Part shown: positions 33,290 to 41,735 of the stretch, in pieces | Numbering within the stretch: position 1 is the stretch's first letter | Layout of the letters: each line of letters opens with the position of its first letter | Assembly: GCF_018131185.1 (NCBI RefSeq) | Contig: NZ_JAFCJE010000004.1 | Span: forward strand, 496,001 to 560,000 | DNA: 64,000 bases | Reading direction: 5' to 3' | DNA from: Bradyrhizobium diazoefficiens | GTDB lineage: Bacteria > Pseudomonadota > Alphaproteobacteria > Rhizobiales > Xanthobacteraceae | The notes under the pieces: model-generated | Database searches by the model: none | Told to the model about the DNA's origin: nothing | Seen by the model: only the letters and a program-made list of their open reading frames with translations | Translations under genes and position numbers: made by a program

Positions 33290-33805
33290 TCAGGCCGGCA
33301 GCTGAACCGCCGCGCGGATTGCCTCGATTCGCTCCGGCGTGAATACGCCGGATTCGAGCAGCTGAAGGATCGAGAGCACGCCGCCCCGCGACCCCCAGCT
33401 TCCCTCCTCGATGATCTCGAAATTGACCCACCAGGTCGGCGCCGGTTTCTGCATTCCGCAGGCCTCCGCGAGCCGCGCGAGCACGTTGCGGATCACCTCG
33501 GCGCGCACCTCGGCCGGCCAGGCCGCGTTCATCACCGCGATTCTGACGGTGATGATGTCGCGCGGGGTGTCCTGATCGGACAGGAGCTGGCCGCCAACCG
33601 CCATGCAGTCGGCTGGAAGTTCATGGAAATGGACCTGGAAGCCCATCCGCGCAGCCGGCACGTGCTGGCCGATCTCGGGCTCGAGCACGGCATCGGTCAG
33701 GGTTTCCGCGAGGCAGCGGCGCTGCGTCAGGCTGAGCCGGCCCGGGGGGGCGGTCACGGTGATGATGGTCAAGGGCGCCTCTGGAAAATCTATGACACTC
33801 GTCAT
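33290..33805 (-). CDS. tautomerase-like protein
   Basis: The 171-residue protein has the strand pattern of a 4-oxalocrotonate tautomerase-like fold: PLTIITVTAPPGRLSLTQRRCLAETLTDAVLE and VRIAVMNAAW...AEVIRNVLARL. The Pro that would be the catalytic N-terminal base sits at residue 11, not at position 1, and no start codon precedes it directly, so canonical chemistry looks unlikely. It diverges from a TetR gene, and its start codon lies inside the repeated operator. Confidence 0.65.
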   Translation of the reverse strand: MTSVIDFPEAPLTIITVTAPPGRLSLTQRRCLAETLTDAVLEPEIGQHVPAARMGFQVHFHELPADCMAVGGQLLSDQDTPRDIITVRIAVMNAAWPAEVRAEVIRNVLARLAEACGMQKPAPTWWVNFEIIEEGSWGSRGGVLSILQLLESGVFTPERIEAIRAAVQLPA

Positions 33806-33839
33806 ATTTCAGCACGGCTTGCCTATGTCAAGCGTCATA
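33791..33839. promoter_or_regulatory. two TetR operator copies, TATGWC-N4-GTCATA
   Basis: TATGACACTCGTCATA at 33791-33806 and TATGTCAAGCGTCATA at 33824-33839 share TATGWC-N4-GTCATA. The copies are 33 bp apart, close to three helical turns, so two dimers could sit on one face. The left copy covers the start codon of the tautomerase-like gene; the right one precedes the TetR gene by 20 bp. Confidence 0.7.
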
Positions 33840-33859
33840 GTCTAGATGGGGCGCCAACC

Positions 33860-34483
33860 ATGGGACTTCCGATGACCTCCAGCACGCGCGACAAGATGAT
33901 CGCCGGCGCCGCCGATCTGATGAGCCGCCGCGGCTTGAATGCCACCAGCATGCGCGACGTCGTTCGCCACACGTCGACGCCCCGCGGCTCGATCGGTCAC
34001 CACTTTCCGGAGGGCAAGCAGCAATTGATCGCCGAAGCCGTGACCTTCGCCGGCAAGGAGGTGTCCATTCCCCTGGAGAAGGTCATGAGCGACCGCGGCG
34101 CGATCGGCGGCTTGCGGGCCTTCGTTGCGTCCTGGCGCCGCCGGCTGGAGGCAACCGGCTTCGAGGCCGGGTGTCCGGTGCTCGCCGTTGCCGTCGACCG
34201 CTATGTCGGCGAGGCGTCCGACAAGGACGATGAGGCGGCGCAGCAGCACCTGCTCGACCTCGCCGACGGCGTGTTCGCCGAATGGCGGCGGATCATGCGT
34301 GCGGCCCTGCTGCGCGAAGGGCTGGCTGCGGAACGCGCGGAACGGCTGGCAACGCTCGTCGTCGCCTCGATCGAAGGCACGGTCGCGATGTGCCGGGCAA
34401 ACCGTAGCGCAGACGCGCTCGATCAGGTCCAAGAAGAGCTGGAGGCGGTGCTGTTCGCCGCCCTCGCCCCCACCCGCAGATAG
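33860..34483 (+). CDS. TetR family regulator
   Basis: The 207-residue protein has an N-terminal HTH (MSRRGLNATSMRDVVRHTSTPRGSIGHHFPEGKQQLIAEA) and a C-terminal domain with AGCPVLAVAVD, as seen in LmrA/YxaF-type TetR proteins. Its Cys could be redox or ligand active. The ATG at 33860 follows GGGGCG; an alternative at 33872 has GGGA. Two copies of a palindrome lie just upstream. It probably controls the divergent tautomerase-crotonase pair and itself, perhaps with the hydratase downstream. Confidence 0.9.
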   Translation: MGLPMTSSTRDKMIAGAADLMSRRGLNATSMRDVVRHTSTPRGSIGHHFPEGKQQLIAEAVTFAGKEVSIPLEKVMSDRGAIGGLRAFVASWRRRLEATGFEAGCPVLAVAVDRYVGEASDKDDEAAQQHLLDLADGVFAEWRRIMRAALLREGLAAERAERLATLVVASIEGTVAMCRANRSADALDQVQEELEAVLFAALAPTRR

Positions 34484-34497
34484 ATTGGAGACGCATC

Positions 34498-35283
34498 GTG
34501 GACCTTTCCCGACAGCGCGAGCTCGCCCGTCATCTCGCCAAATTGCGCCGCGAGGGCCGGCAACAAAGCGGCCTCGAAGAACGGCTGGTCCCGCCGGATG
34601 CAGATACGGCGTACCATGTTGCCAGGATGGTGGAAGAGGAGTTGGGCTGGGTTGTCGTCGGATGGAAGATCGCAGGCATGAAGTCCGGACTCCAGCGCCA
34701 GCTTCGCATCTCTTCGCCGATTTATGGGCGGGTGTTCGCGCCTCTGATCAAGAGCTCGCCCGCCAGCGTCGAGCACGCCAGGCAATGCAGCCCGATACCG
34801 GAAGTCGAGTACCAGGCGCGCCTCGGCGCCGACCTGCCACCGCGCGCGAAGCCCTATACGGCAGATGAGGTCGGCGACGCCGTCGCCTCGTTGCATCCCG
34901 GCATCGAGCTAGCGGAGTGCCGCTTCGTTCACGATGCGGCATTTCCGCCAATGCCGGCGATCATGGCGGACGGCTCTGGATCGGGAACGATCGTGCTCGG
35001 GGAGCCTATCGCCGACTGGCGCAACCGCGACATCGCCAATCAGAACGTCGTCCTCAATTGCAATGGCATCGAGAGGCGCCGCGGCTCCGCTGCGGAGGCG
35101 ATTGACCACCCGCTGGTGCCGCTGGCCTGGCTTGCCAACGAGCTGTCGCGGACAGGCATCGGTCTCAAGGCCGGCCAGACGATCAGCACGGGCACGCTGA
35201 CCGGCATGCTGCGGCCGAAGGCCGGAGAAACCTACGTTGCCGATTTCGGTGCGCTGGGATCGGTGAGCGCGACCTACAGTTGA
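34498..35283 (+). CDS. 2-keto-4-pentenoate hydratase family protein
   Basis: The 261-residue protein is of the MhpD/fumarylacetoacetate-hydrolase fold: the metal-binding IPEVEYQARLGADLP segment and the later PGIELAECRF contain the acidic ligand positions. Such enzymes act in meta-cleavage of aromatic compounds or related hydroxyacid pathways. It starts at a GTG 14 bp after the TetR gene (TTGGAG upstream), so the two are co-transcribed. Together with the tautomerase-like and crotonase genes it suggests a small catabolic regulon. Confidence 0.87.
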   Translation: MDLSRQRELARHLAKLRREGRQQSGLEERLVPPDADTAYHVARMVEEELGWVVVGWKIAGMKSGLQRQLRISSPIYGRVFAPLIKSSPASVEHARQCSPIPEVEYQARLGADLPPRAKPYTADEVGDAVASLHPGIELAECRFVHDAAFPPMPAIMADGSGSGTIVLGEPIADWRNRDIANQNVVLNCNGIERRRGSAAEAIDHPLVPLAWLANELSRTGIGLKAGQTISTGTLTGMLRPKAGETYVADFGALGSVSATYS

Positions 35284-35341
35284 GAGGGCGCCATCGGCCG
35301 AGAGCGTAAACCCAAGATTAACACGGGCAAACTATCGTCCA

Positions 35342-35367
35342 GGCAAAATAATTCCCCGTTATTTGCC
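35342..35367. promoter_or_regulatory. inverted repeat just before the chemoreceptor gene
   Basis: GGCAAAATAA and TTATTTGCC pair (one bulged A) across seven bases. The site ends 9 bp before the start codon, so it overlaps the ribosome-site region and could act as an operator or an RNA hairpin that limits translation. Confidence 0.4.
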
Positions 35368-35376
35368 GGACAGATC

Positions 35377-37458
35377 ATGAAAATCGGTACACTGCTGACC
35401 TCTGCCATCGTCTCGCTCTCGACCGTGGGCGGCGGCCTCGCCGTGTACGTCGCCGTGACCAAGTACCAGACGATGGAGCGGATCACCGAAGCCCAGGGCC
35501 GGCTCGCGATCGCCCGCGCCGTCAGCGACATCCCGCGCTATCTCAATCCCGAGCGCGGCTTCTCCACCAACATCCTCTTTGGGCCCGCGGCCATCGACCC
35601 TGCGCTGCTTGTCGAGCAGGACAAGCTGCGCAAGCAGACCGACGGCGCCCGCGACAAGATGAACGCACTGCGCAAGGAGCTGCCCGGCCCGTTTGACGAC
35701 GGCACCACCATCGGCAACAGCATCGACGGCATCAATGCGAAGTTCACGGCGTTGCGCGAGGCCATCAACAAGGCAATGGCTGGGCCGGCCGAGGCGCGCA
35801 AGGACGCCGCCAGGAAGATCGTCGCCGACAATGCGGTGCTCAACGGCGGCGTGACCGCGCTGCTCAACGAGCAGGTCCGCCGCATGGCGATCCTGAACGG
35901 TGACGCCTACCGGCAGGCCAGCTACGCCAACACCGCGATGACGTTGCGCGACGTCGGCGGTTTCAACTCCAGCCTGCACAAGAATCTCGTCGGCGGCAAG
36001 AAGCCGGCGACCGACGCCGAGAAGGCCGACATCGGACGCTCGCAGGGCCGCAACGACCAGCTGGTGATGGCGCTGCTGGAACTGCGAGGCAATCCGGCAA
36101 CTCCGGCCAACGTCGCCGCATCGCTGGAGAAGTTCAACTCGATCTATGTCGAGGAGTTCGGCCGCGAGCTCAAGCTCGTCAAGGACGGCGCGATCAGCGG
36201 CAAGTACGAACACGACATGGATACCTATTACGCCGCCACGCAGCGCGGGCTCAGCACCATCATCGAGGTTCGCGACGCCTTCTACGACAACGCCGAACAG
36301 ATCCTCTCCGGCGCTTCTTCGTCCGCGCGGACCAGCTTCACCGTCGCGCTTGCAGGCCTTGCCGCCGTGTTGATCGCGAGCGTCGGGCTCATCGTGATGG
36401 TTCGCCGCCGCGTCTGCGCTCCGATCGTCAAGCTGACGACGCGGATGTCGCGGCTTGCGGAGGGCGAGGTTGCGGACAGCATCCCCGGCGCCGAGCGCTC
36501 CGACGAGATCGGGGCAATGGCCGCGGCCGTGCAGGTCTTCAAGGACAACATGATCCGGGCCGACCGGCTCGCGGCCGAGAAGCAGGCCGAGAACGACGGC
36601 AAGATGCGGCGCGCGCAGGCACTCGACGAGCTGACCCGCGCATTCGAAGCCAAGGTCACCGAGCTCGTCGGCGGCCTGTCTCGCGCCTCCTCGACCATGG
36701 AAGGCACCGCTCAATCGATGACTTCGACGGCGGCCCAGACCAACAGCCAGGCCGCGGTCGTCGCCGCCGCCTCCGAGCAGACCTCGACCAATGTACAGAC
36801 CGTCGCCAGCGCCACCGAAGAGCTGACCTCCTCCATCTCCGAGATCGGCCGTCAGGTCGCACAGAGCACCGAGATTGCCGCCCGCGCGGTCGACAACGCG
36901 CGCCGCACCGGCGATACCGCCCGTACGCTCGCGGAGGGCGCCCAGAAAATCGGCGACGTCGTCACGCTGATCCAGAGCATCGCCGAGCAGACCAACCTGC
37001 TCGCGCTGAACGCGACCATCGAGGCCGCCCGTGCCGGCGATGCCGGCCGCGGCTTTGCGGTGGTTGCTTCCGAAGTGAAGTCGCTGGCGGGCCAGACCGC
37101 AAAGGCGACGACCGAAATCTCCGAGCAGATCACGGCGATCCAGACCGCGAGCGACGAAACCGTGGCCGCGATCCGCAACGTCGCCGACGTCATCGGCGAA
37201 ATCGACCAGATCGGCACCGCGATCGCGGCGGCGATCGAGGAACAGGGCTCGGCCACCAAGGAGATCGCCCGCAGCGTCCAGGAGGCCGCCCGCGGCACCC
37301 AGGAGGTCAACACCAACATATCAGGCGTGCAACGCGCGGCCGACGATACGGGCGCCGCCGCGAGGGAAGTTCTGGTCGCCGCCGAGCAGCTCTCGACCCA
37401 GTCGCGCGATCTCGCCGGACAGTTCGACCGCTTCCTCGGCGAGGTCAGGGCGGCGTAG
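35377..37458 (+). CDS. methyl-accepting chemotaxis protein
   Basis: The 693-residue protein has a first membrane helix (about 5-27), a helical periplasmic sensor of about 290 residues, a second helix (about 318-340), a HAMP domain (about 342-395) and a signalling domain with the hairpin tip [35 protein letters not shown]. It relays ligand signals to CheA/CheW. The sensor region has a long-helix, nitrate- or HBM-like style, but no ligand can be named. No che genes are nearby, so it is an orphan receptor. Confidence 0.95.
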   Translation: MKIGTLLTSAIVSLSTVGGGLAVYVAVTKYQTMERITEAQGRLAIARAVSDIPRYLNPERGFSTNILFGPAAIDPALLVEQDKLRKQTDGARDKMNALRKELPGPFDDGTTIGNSIDGINAKFTALREAINKAMAGPAEARKDAARKIVADNAVLNGGVTALLNEQVRRMAILNGDAYRQASYANTAMTLRDVGGFNSSLHKNLVGGKKPATDAEKADIGRSQGRNDQLVMALLELRGNPATPANVAASLEKFNSIYVEEFGRELKLVKDGAISGKYEHDMDTYYAATQRGLSTIIEVRDAFYDNAEQILSGASSSARTSFTVALAGLAAVLIASVGLIVMVRRRVCAPIVKLTTRMSRLAEGEVADSIPGAERSDEIGAMAAAVQVFKDNMIRADRLAAEKQAENDGKMRRAQALDELTRAFEAKVTELVGGLSRASSTMEGTAQSMTSTAAQTNSQAAVVAAASEQTSTNVQTVASATEELTSSISEIGRQVAQSTEIAARAVDNARRTGDTARTLAEGAQKIGDVVTLIQSIAEQTNLLALNATIEAARAGDAGRGFAVVASEVKSLAGQTAKATTEISEQITAIQTASDETVAAIRNVADVIGEIDQIGTAIAAAIEEQGSATKEIARSVQEAARGTQEVNTNISGVQRAADDTGAAAREVLVAAEQLSTQSRDLAGQFDRFLGEVRAA

Positions 37459-37464
37459 CGCGAT

Positions 37465-38055
37465 TCAATACGGCGGCGCCTTGCGCGCCCGCTGGGCTTT
37501 CGCCGCTTCGATCCACCACGTCAGGTCATCAGCAAAGCGCGGGAACGAGCGTTCCAGTGCCTTGCCGCCCTCGCCGATCGGCTCGCCCTGCTCGGACAGG
37601 GTCTGCGCGATCGGGCCGACGCCGATGGTGCTCGACACCACCACCATGCCCATCTCCGAGAGCGTGCCGTGCCAGGCGGTAGCGGCGCGTGCGCCGGACA
37701 GGCGGCCGGCCGAATAGCTCACGATCGCCGCCGGACGCCAGAACCACTCTTCGAGGAAATGGTCGGTGAGATTCTTCAGGCCGGGCTGGATGCCCCAATT
37801 GTATTCGCCGGTGACGAAGACGAAGCCGTCGGCGCCGCGGATCTGTCCGGCGAGCTTTTCCAGCGCCTCGGGCGCCGAACCCTCAGGATATTCCTTGTAC
37901 ATGCGATCGAGCATCGGCAGGCCGATCGCCTTTGCGTCGATGAACTCGACGTCCTCGCCGCGGCGGCGCAGACGATCGATGACGAAGTTCGCAAGGCGGA
38001 TGCCCATGCGATCGGAACGGTACGAACCGTAGAGGACGAGGATGCGATTGCTCAT
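37465..38055 (-). CDS. NADPH-dependent FMN reductase family protein
   Basis: The 196-residue flavodoxin-like protein has LVLYGSYRSDRMGIRLANFV at its start (phosphate-binding loop) and FVFVTGEYNWGIQPGLKNLTDHF, the YNxxxPxxLKNxxD motif of this family. It reduces FMN, quinones or metal ions. It lies 6 bp after the convergent chemoreceptor stop. The rest of the chain shows no fusion. Confidence 0.92.
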   Translation of the reverse strand: MSNRILVLYGSYRSDRMGIRLANFVIDRLRRRGEDVEFIDAKAIGLPMLDRMYKEYPEGSAPEALEKLAGQIRGADGFVFVTGEYNWGIQPGLKNLTDHFLEEWFWRPAAIVSYSAGRLSGARAATAWHGTLSEMGMVVVSSTIGVGPIAQTLSEQGEPIGEGGKALERSFPRFADDLTWWIEAAKAQRARKAPPY

Positions 38056-38128
38056 GATGGTCGCATGCTACCACGAAACCGGCGCGCGCAGCGATTTCCT
38101 TTGCCGTGGCGTTTCGTGCGTGGGCGGT

Positions 38129-38332
38129 TCAGTGCGTCGCGCGATAGCTGGCGCGGCGCGGTATGGACCGGCATGCCAGTCCTTCGGCCAGCACCTTCAT
38201 GTCCTCATGCCGGCCGCTGCGAATCAGCCGCCCGAACTCGTCGGGTGAGAAAGGAAGACTTGGATCATCATCGATCGGGCGCCGCATTCGTGGACCGAAG
38301 AACCGCCGAACCAGGCTAGCCAGCCGCCGCAT
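38129..38332 (-). CDS. small basic protein, function unknown
   Basis: The 67-residue reading has GAGGGA well placed before its ATG at 38332. It has an Arg-rich N-terminus, a central acidic PIDDDPSLPFSPDEFGRLIRSGRHEDMKVL segment and a basic tail. Spacing and the ribosome site favour a real gene, but no family is recognised. It sits next to a decayed gene, so it could also be part of degraded sequence. Confidence 0.5.
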   Translation of the reverse strand: MRRLASLVRRFFGPRMRRPIDDDPSLPFSPDEFGRLIRSGRHEDMKVLAEGLACRSIPRRASYRATH

Positions 38333-38429
38333 GTCAATTCCCTCGCGCCAGCAACAAACCTCTCAGTCTGCACATTGTTCCTCCCGCACCTCTGAGATTG
38401 CAAGAGGTCGCTGAGGACTCCGCACCAAA

Positions 38430-38700
38430 AAAAATCGCGGAGAATAATCTCCTCTTCGTCGTGCTCGTCGGCAAAACGACGTAGCGTACAAACTCCTGAT
38501 TGTGCTCGCGGTCCGAGCGCACCGCGTTCGCGGCGAAGCCGTGGTCGGGCTAGCCCATCGCGACGCAGGTCACGATGACTTCGTCCTCCGGAATTCTCCG
38601 CGACCTCGCACACGACGTGAACATGCCAGGGCTCGATCTTCATCGACGACGGCGCGCGCTTGGCGCTCTCGATGATGACCTCGATCACCGCACGACCGGT
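38430..38700 (-). pseudogene. nitroreductase remnant with internal deletion and stop
   Basis: On the minus strand, a 5' piece encodes AVIEVIIESAKRAPSSMKIEPWHVHVV, the N-terminal FMN-binding signature of nitroreductases. It runs straight into EVIVTCVAMG*PDHGFAANAVRSDREHNQEF, the C-terminal signature, in another frame. The ~110 residues normally between are missing, and the G-[WY]-PD position has become TAG (38550-38552). An in-frame deletion, a frame change and a nonsense codon make function impossible. Confidence 0.75.
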
Positions 38701-38766
38701 TGCCGAGGCGGCGGGCAAAACCTATGCTAACCCGCAAGCAAGACCAAGAACCCTGGAGGAGCCGCC

Positions 38767-40233
38767 ATGGCCGCGCCACTCGACCCCGTCATCGCCCAGA
38801 TCATTCCGCTCATGCCGATGCGCGATCTCGCGGTCATGACACCGCAGAGCGCCCGTGATTCCTTGCGCCAGCTGGCTGCCTCGCGCGCCGCCATCCCGCC
38901 ACCGCCGGTCGATCACGTGCAGGATATCAAGGTGAAAGGCGGCGTCGGCCTGCTCGACGCGCGTGTCTACCGGGTCGGCACCACGCCCGCGCCGACCGTG
39001 GTGTTCTTCCATGGCGGCGGATGGGTTGCCGGCGATCTCGAAACCCACGACCGGCAGGCGCGCAATCTTGCGATCGAGACCGGCGCGGTCGTCGTCTCCG
39101 TTGACTATCGACGCCCGCCCGAGACGCGCTTTCCGGGCGCGTTCGAAGATGCCTTCGCTGCTGCAAGCGACATCTTCACCCGTGTTGCGGAATTTGGTGG
39201 CGATGCAAAACGCCTCGGCGTTTCCGGCGACAGCGCCGGCGGCAATCTCGCGGCGACCACCGCGATCGCCTGCCGGGACGCCGGCATCAAGCTCGCCGCG
39301 CAATTGCTGGTCTATCCCGTGACCGACGTCGTCGGCGCTTATGCCGATGCCCACGAGAACGCACGCTACCCCTCGCGCGCCGAGAATGCCGAGGGCTACT
39401 TCCTGACGCGCGCCACGATGGAATGGTTTTGCGGCCATTATCTCGCCGATCCCGCTCACGCCAGCGACTGGCGCGTCTCGCCGCTGCGGACGGCATCCCT
39501 CGCCGGTGTCGCCCCTGCGATCGTCACCACCGCCTGGTTCGATCCCCTGCGCGACGAGGGTGCGGCCTATGCGCGGGCACTGGAAGCGGCCGGCGTCCGC
39601 GTCAAGCACCACGAGGGTCCCGGCCTGATCCACGGCTATTTCGGCATGGGCGATGCCTCGGACGTCGCGCGCGCCGAGGCACAACGCGCACGCGCCGACT
39701 TCAGGGCGCTGCTCACGCGGGGGGCTGATCTGCTAGGGCCGGTGCGTCCGCTGCGCGCCAGTGTGCCCCCAGGTCTCGTCCCAATCCTGGCCGGCGGCGT
39801 CGACGACGCGGCCGTCGGCTTCGAAGAACTTGTTCGGCACCTGGAAGATTGCCAGGATCAGAGCCCCGTCCGGACACCAGGCGGCATGCCGGCTGCCTGC
39901 CTCGCGCCAGATGAATTCGCCGGCCTTGCAGGCGATGCCCCGAGCGGGCCCCTCCTTGTCGACGAGCGCGCCTTCGATGACGTAGCTCTGCTCGATGCCG
40001 ACATGCTCGTGGTCGGGCAGCACCGATCCCGGCGCAAAGCGCATCAAGGCGGTCATCAGCCCCGTGCCGCGGTCGAACAGCAGCGTCTTGGCCTCGCAGC
40101 CCGGAAAGCGCGTCTTCTGCCAGTCCATGTTTTGCGGCTGAACCAGATGAGAATGCCGGTCGGTGGCTTCCTGGTCCTTCGGGATCGCGGCGTCCATCAC
40201 GATACTCCCTCCATCTCGACCACCGGAAGCTAG
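38767..40233 (+). CDS. alpha/beta hydrolase (HSL family), open beyond its probable stop
   Basis: The first ~318 residues are a complete hormone-sensitive-lipase-type hydrolase: oxyanion motif HGGGWVAGD, nucleophile GDSAGGNLA, the acid in TAWFDPLRDEG and the catalytic His in GPGLIHGYFGM. GGAGGAG precedes the ATG. As sequenced, the frame stays open for another ~170 residues, all antisense to the convergent cupin gene and without protein character. Removing one G from the six-G run at 39719-39724 gives LTRGLIC and a TAG at 39734-39736, whose CTAG would be shared with the cupin stop. The true end is therefore probably near 39736. Confidence 0.8.
   Translation: MAAPLDPVIAQIIPLMPMRDLAVMTPQSARDSLRQLAASRAAIPPPPVDHVQDIKVKGGVGLLDARVYRVGTTPAPTVVFFHGGGWVAGDLETHDRQARNLAIETGAVVVSVDYRRPPETRFPGAFEDAFAAASDIFTRVAEFGGDAKRLGVSGDSAGGNLAATTAIACRDAGIKLAAQLLVYPVTDVVGAYADAHENARYPSRAENAEGYFLTRATMEWFCGHYLADPAHASDWRVSPLRTASLAGVAPAIVTTAWFDPLRDEGAAYARALEAAGVRVKHHEGPGLIHGYFGMGDASDVARAEAQRARADFRALLTRGADLLGPVRPLRASVPPGLVPILAGGVDDAAVGFEELVRHLEDCQDQSPVRTPGGMPAACLAPDEFAGLAGDAPSGPLLVDERAFDDVALLDADMLVVGQHRSRRKAHQGGHQPRAAVEQQRLGLAARKARLLPVHVLRLNQMRMPVGGFLVLRDRGVHHDTPSISTTGS
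39733..40200 (-). CDS. ChrR-like cupin domain protein
   Basis: The 155-residue protein is a small beta-barrel cupin of the ChrR cupin-like kind: MRFAPGSVLPDHEHVGIEQSYVIEGALVD carries the metal-binding HxH...E motif, and a later GSRHAAWCPDG gives the last His. The bound metal and ligand are unknown. GGAGGG lies ahead of GTG-ATG tandem starts. It overlaps in antisense the run-on end of the hydrolase; this gene has good protein character and the overlap does not. Confidence 0.87.
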   Translation of the reverse strand: MMDAAIPKDQEATDRHSHLVQPQNMDWQKTRFPGCEAKTLLFDRGTGLMTALMRFAPGSVLPDHEHVGIEQSYVIEGALVDKEGPARGIACKAGEFIWREAGSRHAAWCPDGALILAIFQVPNKFFEADGRVVDAAGQDWDETWGHTGAQRTHRP

Positions 40234-40395
40234 CAGGATCGTCCGGCCGGGTCAGCGAGCGGTGCAACACGCCGGGACGAACGCCGATCGCGGGAAAATC
40301 GGCAGGCAAACCGGACGACCGGGCGCCATCCTGCTTGATTGCGCCACGATTCCCGGCTCCAATCCGCCCGCCATTTCTGGTTCTGGGAGACACTC

Positions 40396-40644
40396 ATGAT
40401 GAAACGGATTTTCCTCGCTGCGGTCGTTGCCACCTTCGCGGCAGGCTCGGCCTTCGCGCAAGAAACCTGCGAGAGCAAGGCCGTCGGCAAGGACGGCAAG
40501 CCGCTGGCCGGCGCCGCCAAGACCTCATTCCTGAAGAAGTGCAAAGCCGACGCCTGCACGCCCAAGGCCGTCAGCGCCGACGGTAAACCGCTCGCCGGCG
40601 CCGCCAAGAACAGCTTCATGAAGAAGTGCGAAGTCAGCGCGTAA
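40396..40644 (+). CDS. PsiF repeat protein, exported
   Basis: The 82-residue protein has a signal peptide (cleavage after AFA) and two copies of the PsiF repeat: CESKAVGKDGKPLAGAAKTSFLKKC and CTPKAVSADGKPLAGAAKNSFMKKC. PsiF is a phosphate-starvation-induced periplasmic protein in enterobacteria with no known activity. The four Cys may pair. GGGAGA precedes tandem ATG codons. Confidence 0.9.
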   Translation: MMKRIFLAAVVATFAAGSAFAQETCESKAVGKDGKPLAGAAKTSFLKKCKADACTPKAVSADGKPLAGAAKNSFMKKCEVSA

Positions 40645-40685
40645 GGCGCTCCTTCCTTTGCGAACAAGACCGCCACGAACTCGTC

Positions 40686-40708
40686 ATGCCCGGGCTTGTC
40701 CCGGGCAT
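40686..40708. terminator. ATGCCCGGG...CCCGGGCAT hairpin between convergent genes
   Basis: ATGCCCGGG and CCCGGGCAT pair perfectly across five bases (CTTGT). It lies between the convergent PsiF and metallo-hydrolase genes. It is a simple bidirectional terminator or a dispersed palindrome; the sequence style matches repeats I associate with Bradyrhizobium. Confidence 0.6.
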
Positions 40709-40719
40709 CACGGAGGGAG

Positions 40720-41595
40720 TTAGTCCCGCCTGAACCGATAGTCGAACGCCCCGTCCAGCGGCTTGATCCATCCCGCCGTCGGCGCCGGAAAATGCACCGG
40801 CAGGATCAACGTGTCGGTGTCCGCAACGGACGCGAAGAATTTTCGCCGTGAGGCCGCCGACTGCTTCGGATCCCAATCGGGCTTCGCCGACCAATCCGGC
40901 TCGCGGCACTGGATCTGGTGGTGCATCAGATCGCCGGCGACCACGGCGCGCTGGCCCTTCGACATAATGTTCACGCAGCAATGGCAGGGCGAATGCCCCG
41001 GCGTCGGCGTCAGCGTCACGGTATCGTCGAGCGCGTAATCGTCATCCACCAGCAGCGCCTGTCCCGCTTCGAGGATCGGCAGGCAATTGTCACGAAACAC
41101 GGTGCCGGGCGGATTGTTGCCCCTGGCGTGCTCGGCCTCCCAGGCCGCATACTCGCCCTTGTGGAAGACGTATTTCGCGTTCGGGAACGTCGGCACCCAG
41201 CGGCCGTTGCGCAAGGTCGTATTCCAGCCGGTGTGGTCGATGTGCAGATGCGTGCAGAACACGTAGTCGATCTGCTCGAAGGCGATGCCGAGCGCGAACA
41301 ACTCGTTGCGCCAGCGTTCCTTGCCGGGGAAGTCGAACGGCGGCGGATGGCCCTTGTCCTCACCGGTGCAGGTGTCGACCAGAATGGTGTAGCGGGGCGT
41401 GCGCACCACGAAGGTCTGATAGGTGATCACCATCAAGCCGCGCGCGGCGTCGAACACCTCCGGCTCCATCGTCGGCAGATGGCGTTTGAACACGCCCTCG
41501 TCATAGGCCGGGAAAAAATCCTGCGGCCGCCGCCATGGCCCTTCCCGCTCGATCACCGCGTCGATGGTGATGTCGCCGATTCGGAGTTGTTTCAT
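40720..41595 (-). CDS. MBL-fold metallo-hydrolase
   Basis: The 291-residue protein has the HLHIDHTG zinc motif (residues ~116-123), GHSPCHCC for the next His, the DLMHHQ Asp and a C-terminal PVHFP. Such proteins include lactonases and other hydrolases; the long insertion before HLHIDH resembles AttM/AhlD-type lactonases, but the substrate is not certain. The ATG at 41595 fits the fold; an upstream reading adds 18 unlikely residues. Confidence 0.88.
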   Translation of the reverse strand: MKQLRIGDITIDAVIEREGPWRRPQDFFPAYDEGVFKRHLPTMEPEVFDAARGLMVITYQTFVVRTPRYTILVDTCTGEDKGHPPPFDFPGKERWRNELFALGIAFEQIDYVFCTHLHIDHTGWNTTLRNGRWVPTFPNAKYVFHKGEYAAWEAEHARGNNPPGTVFRDNCLPILEAGQALLVDDDYALDDTVTLTPTPGHSPCHCCVNIMSKGQRAVVAGDLMHHQIQCREPDWSAKPDWDPKQSAASRRKFFASVADTDTLILPVHFPAPTAGWIKPLDGAFDYRFRRD

Positions 41596-41735
41596 GGGTG
41601 TTCGCTCCCTTTTTTGTGAAAGCGTAGCGAACGGGCTCAGGGCATTCAAGGCGCCGAACGCAAAGAGCTTCGGCGGGCGTGCCGCAAATCAACCTCAAAT
41701 AGCGGAGAAAATGACGGTGGAATGAGGAATGTCCG

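Noticed and set aside
35359..36714. 451-codon minus-strand frame opposite the chemoreceptor
   Set aside because: No domain; antisense to a chemoreceptor with intact HAMP and signalling tip.
39737..40233. C-terminal extension of the alpha/beta hydrolase as a novel domain
   Set aside because: It is antisense to a good cupin gene and arises only after a six-G run; a one-base shift explains it better.
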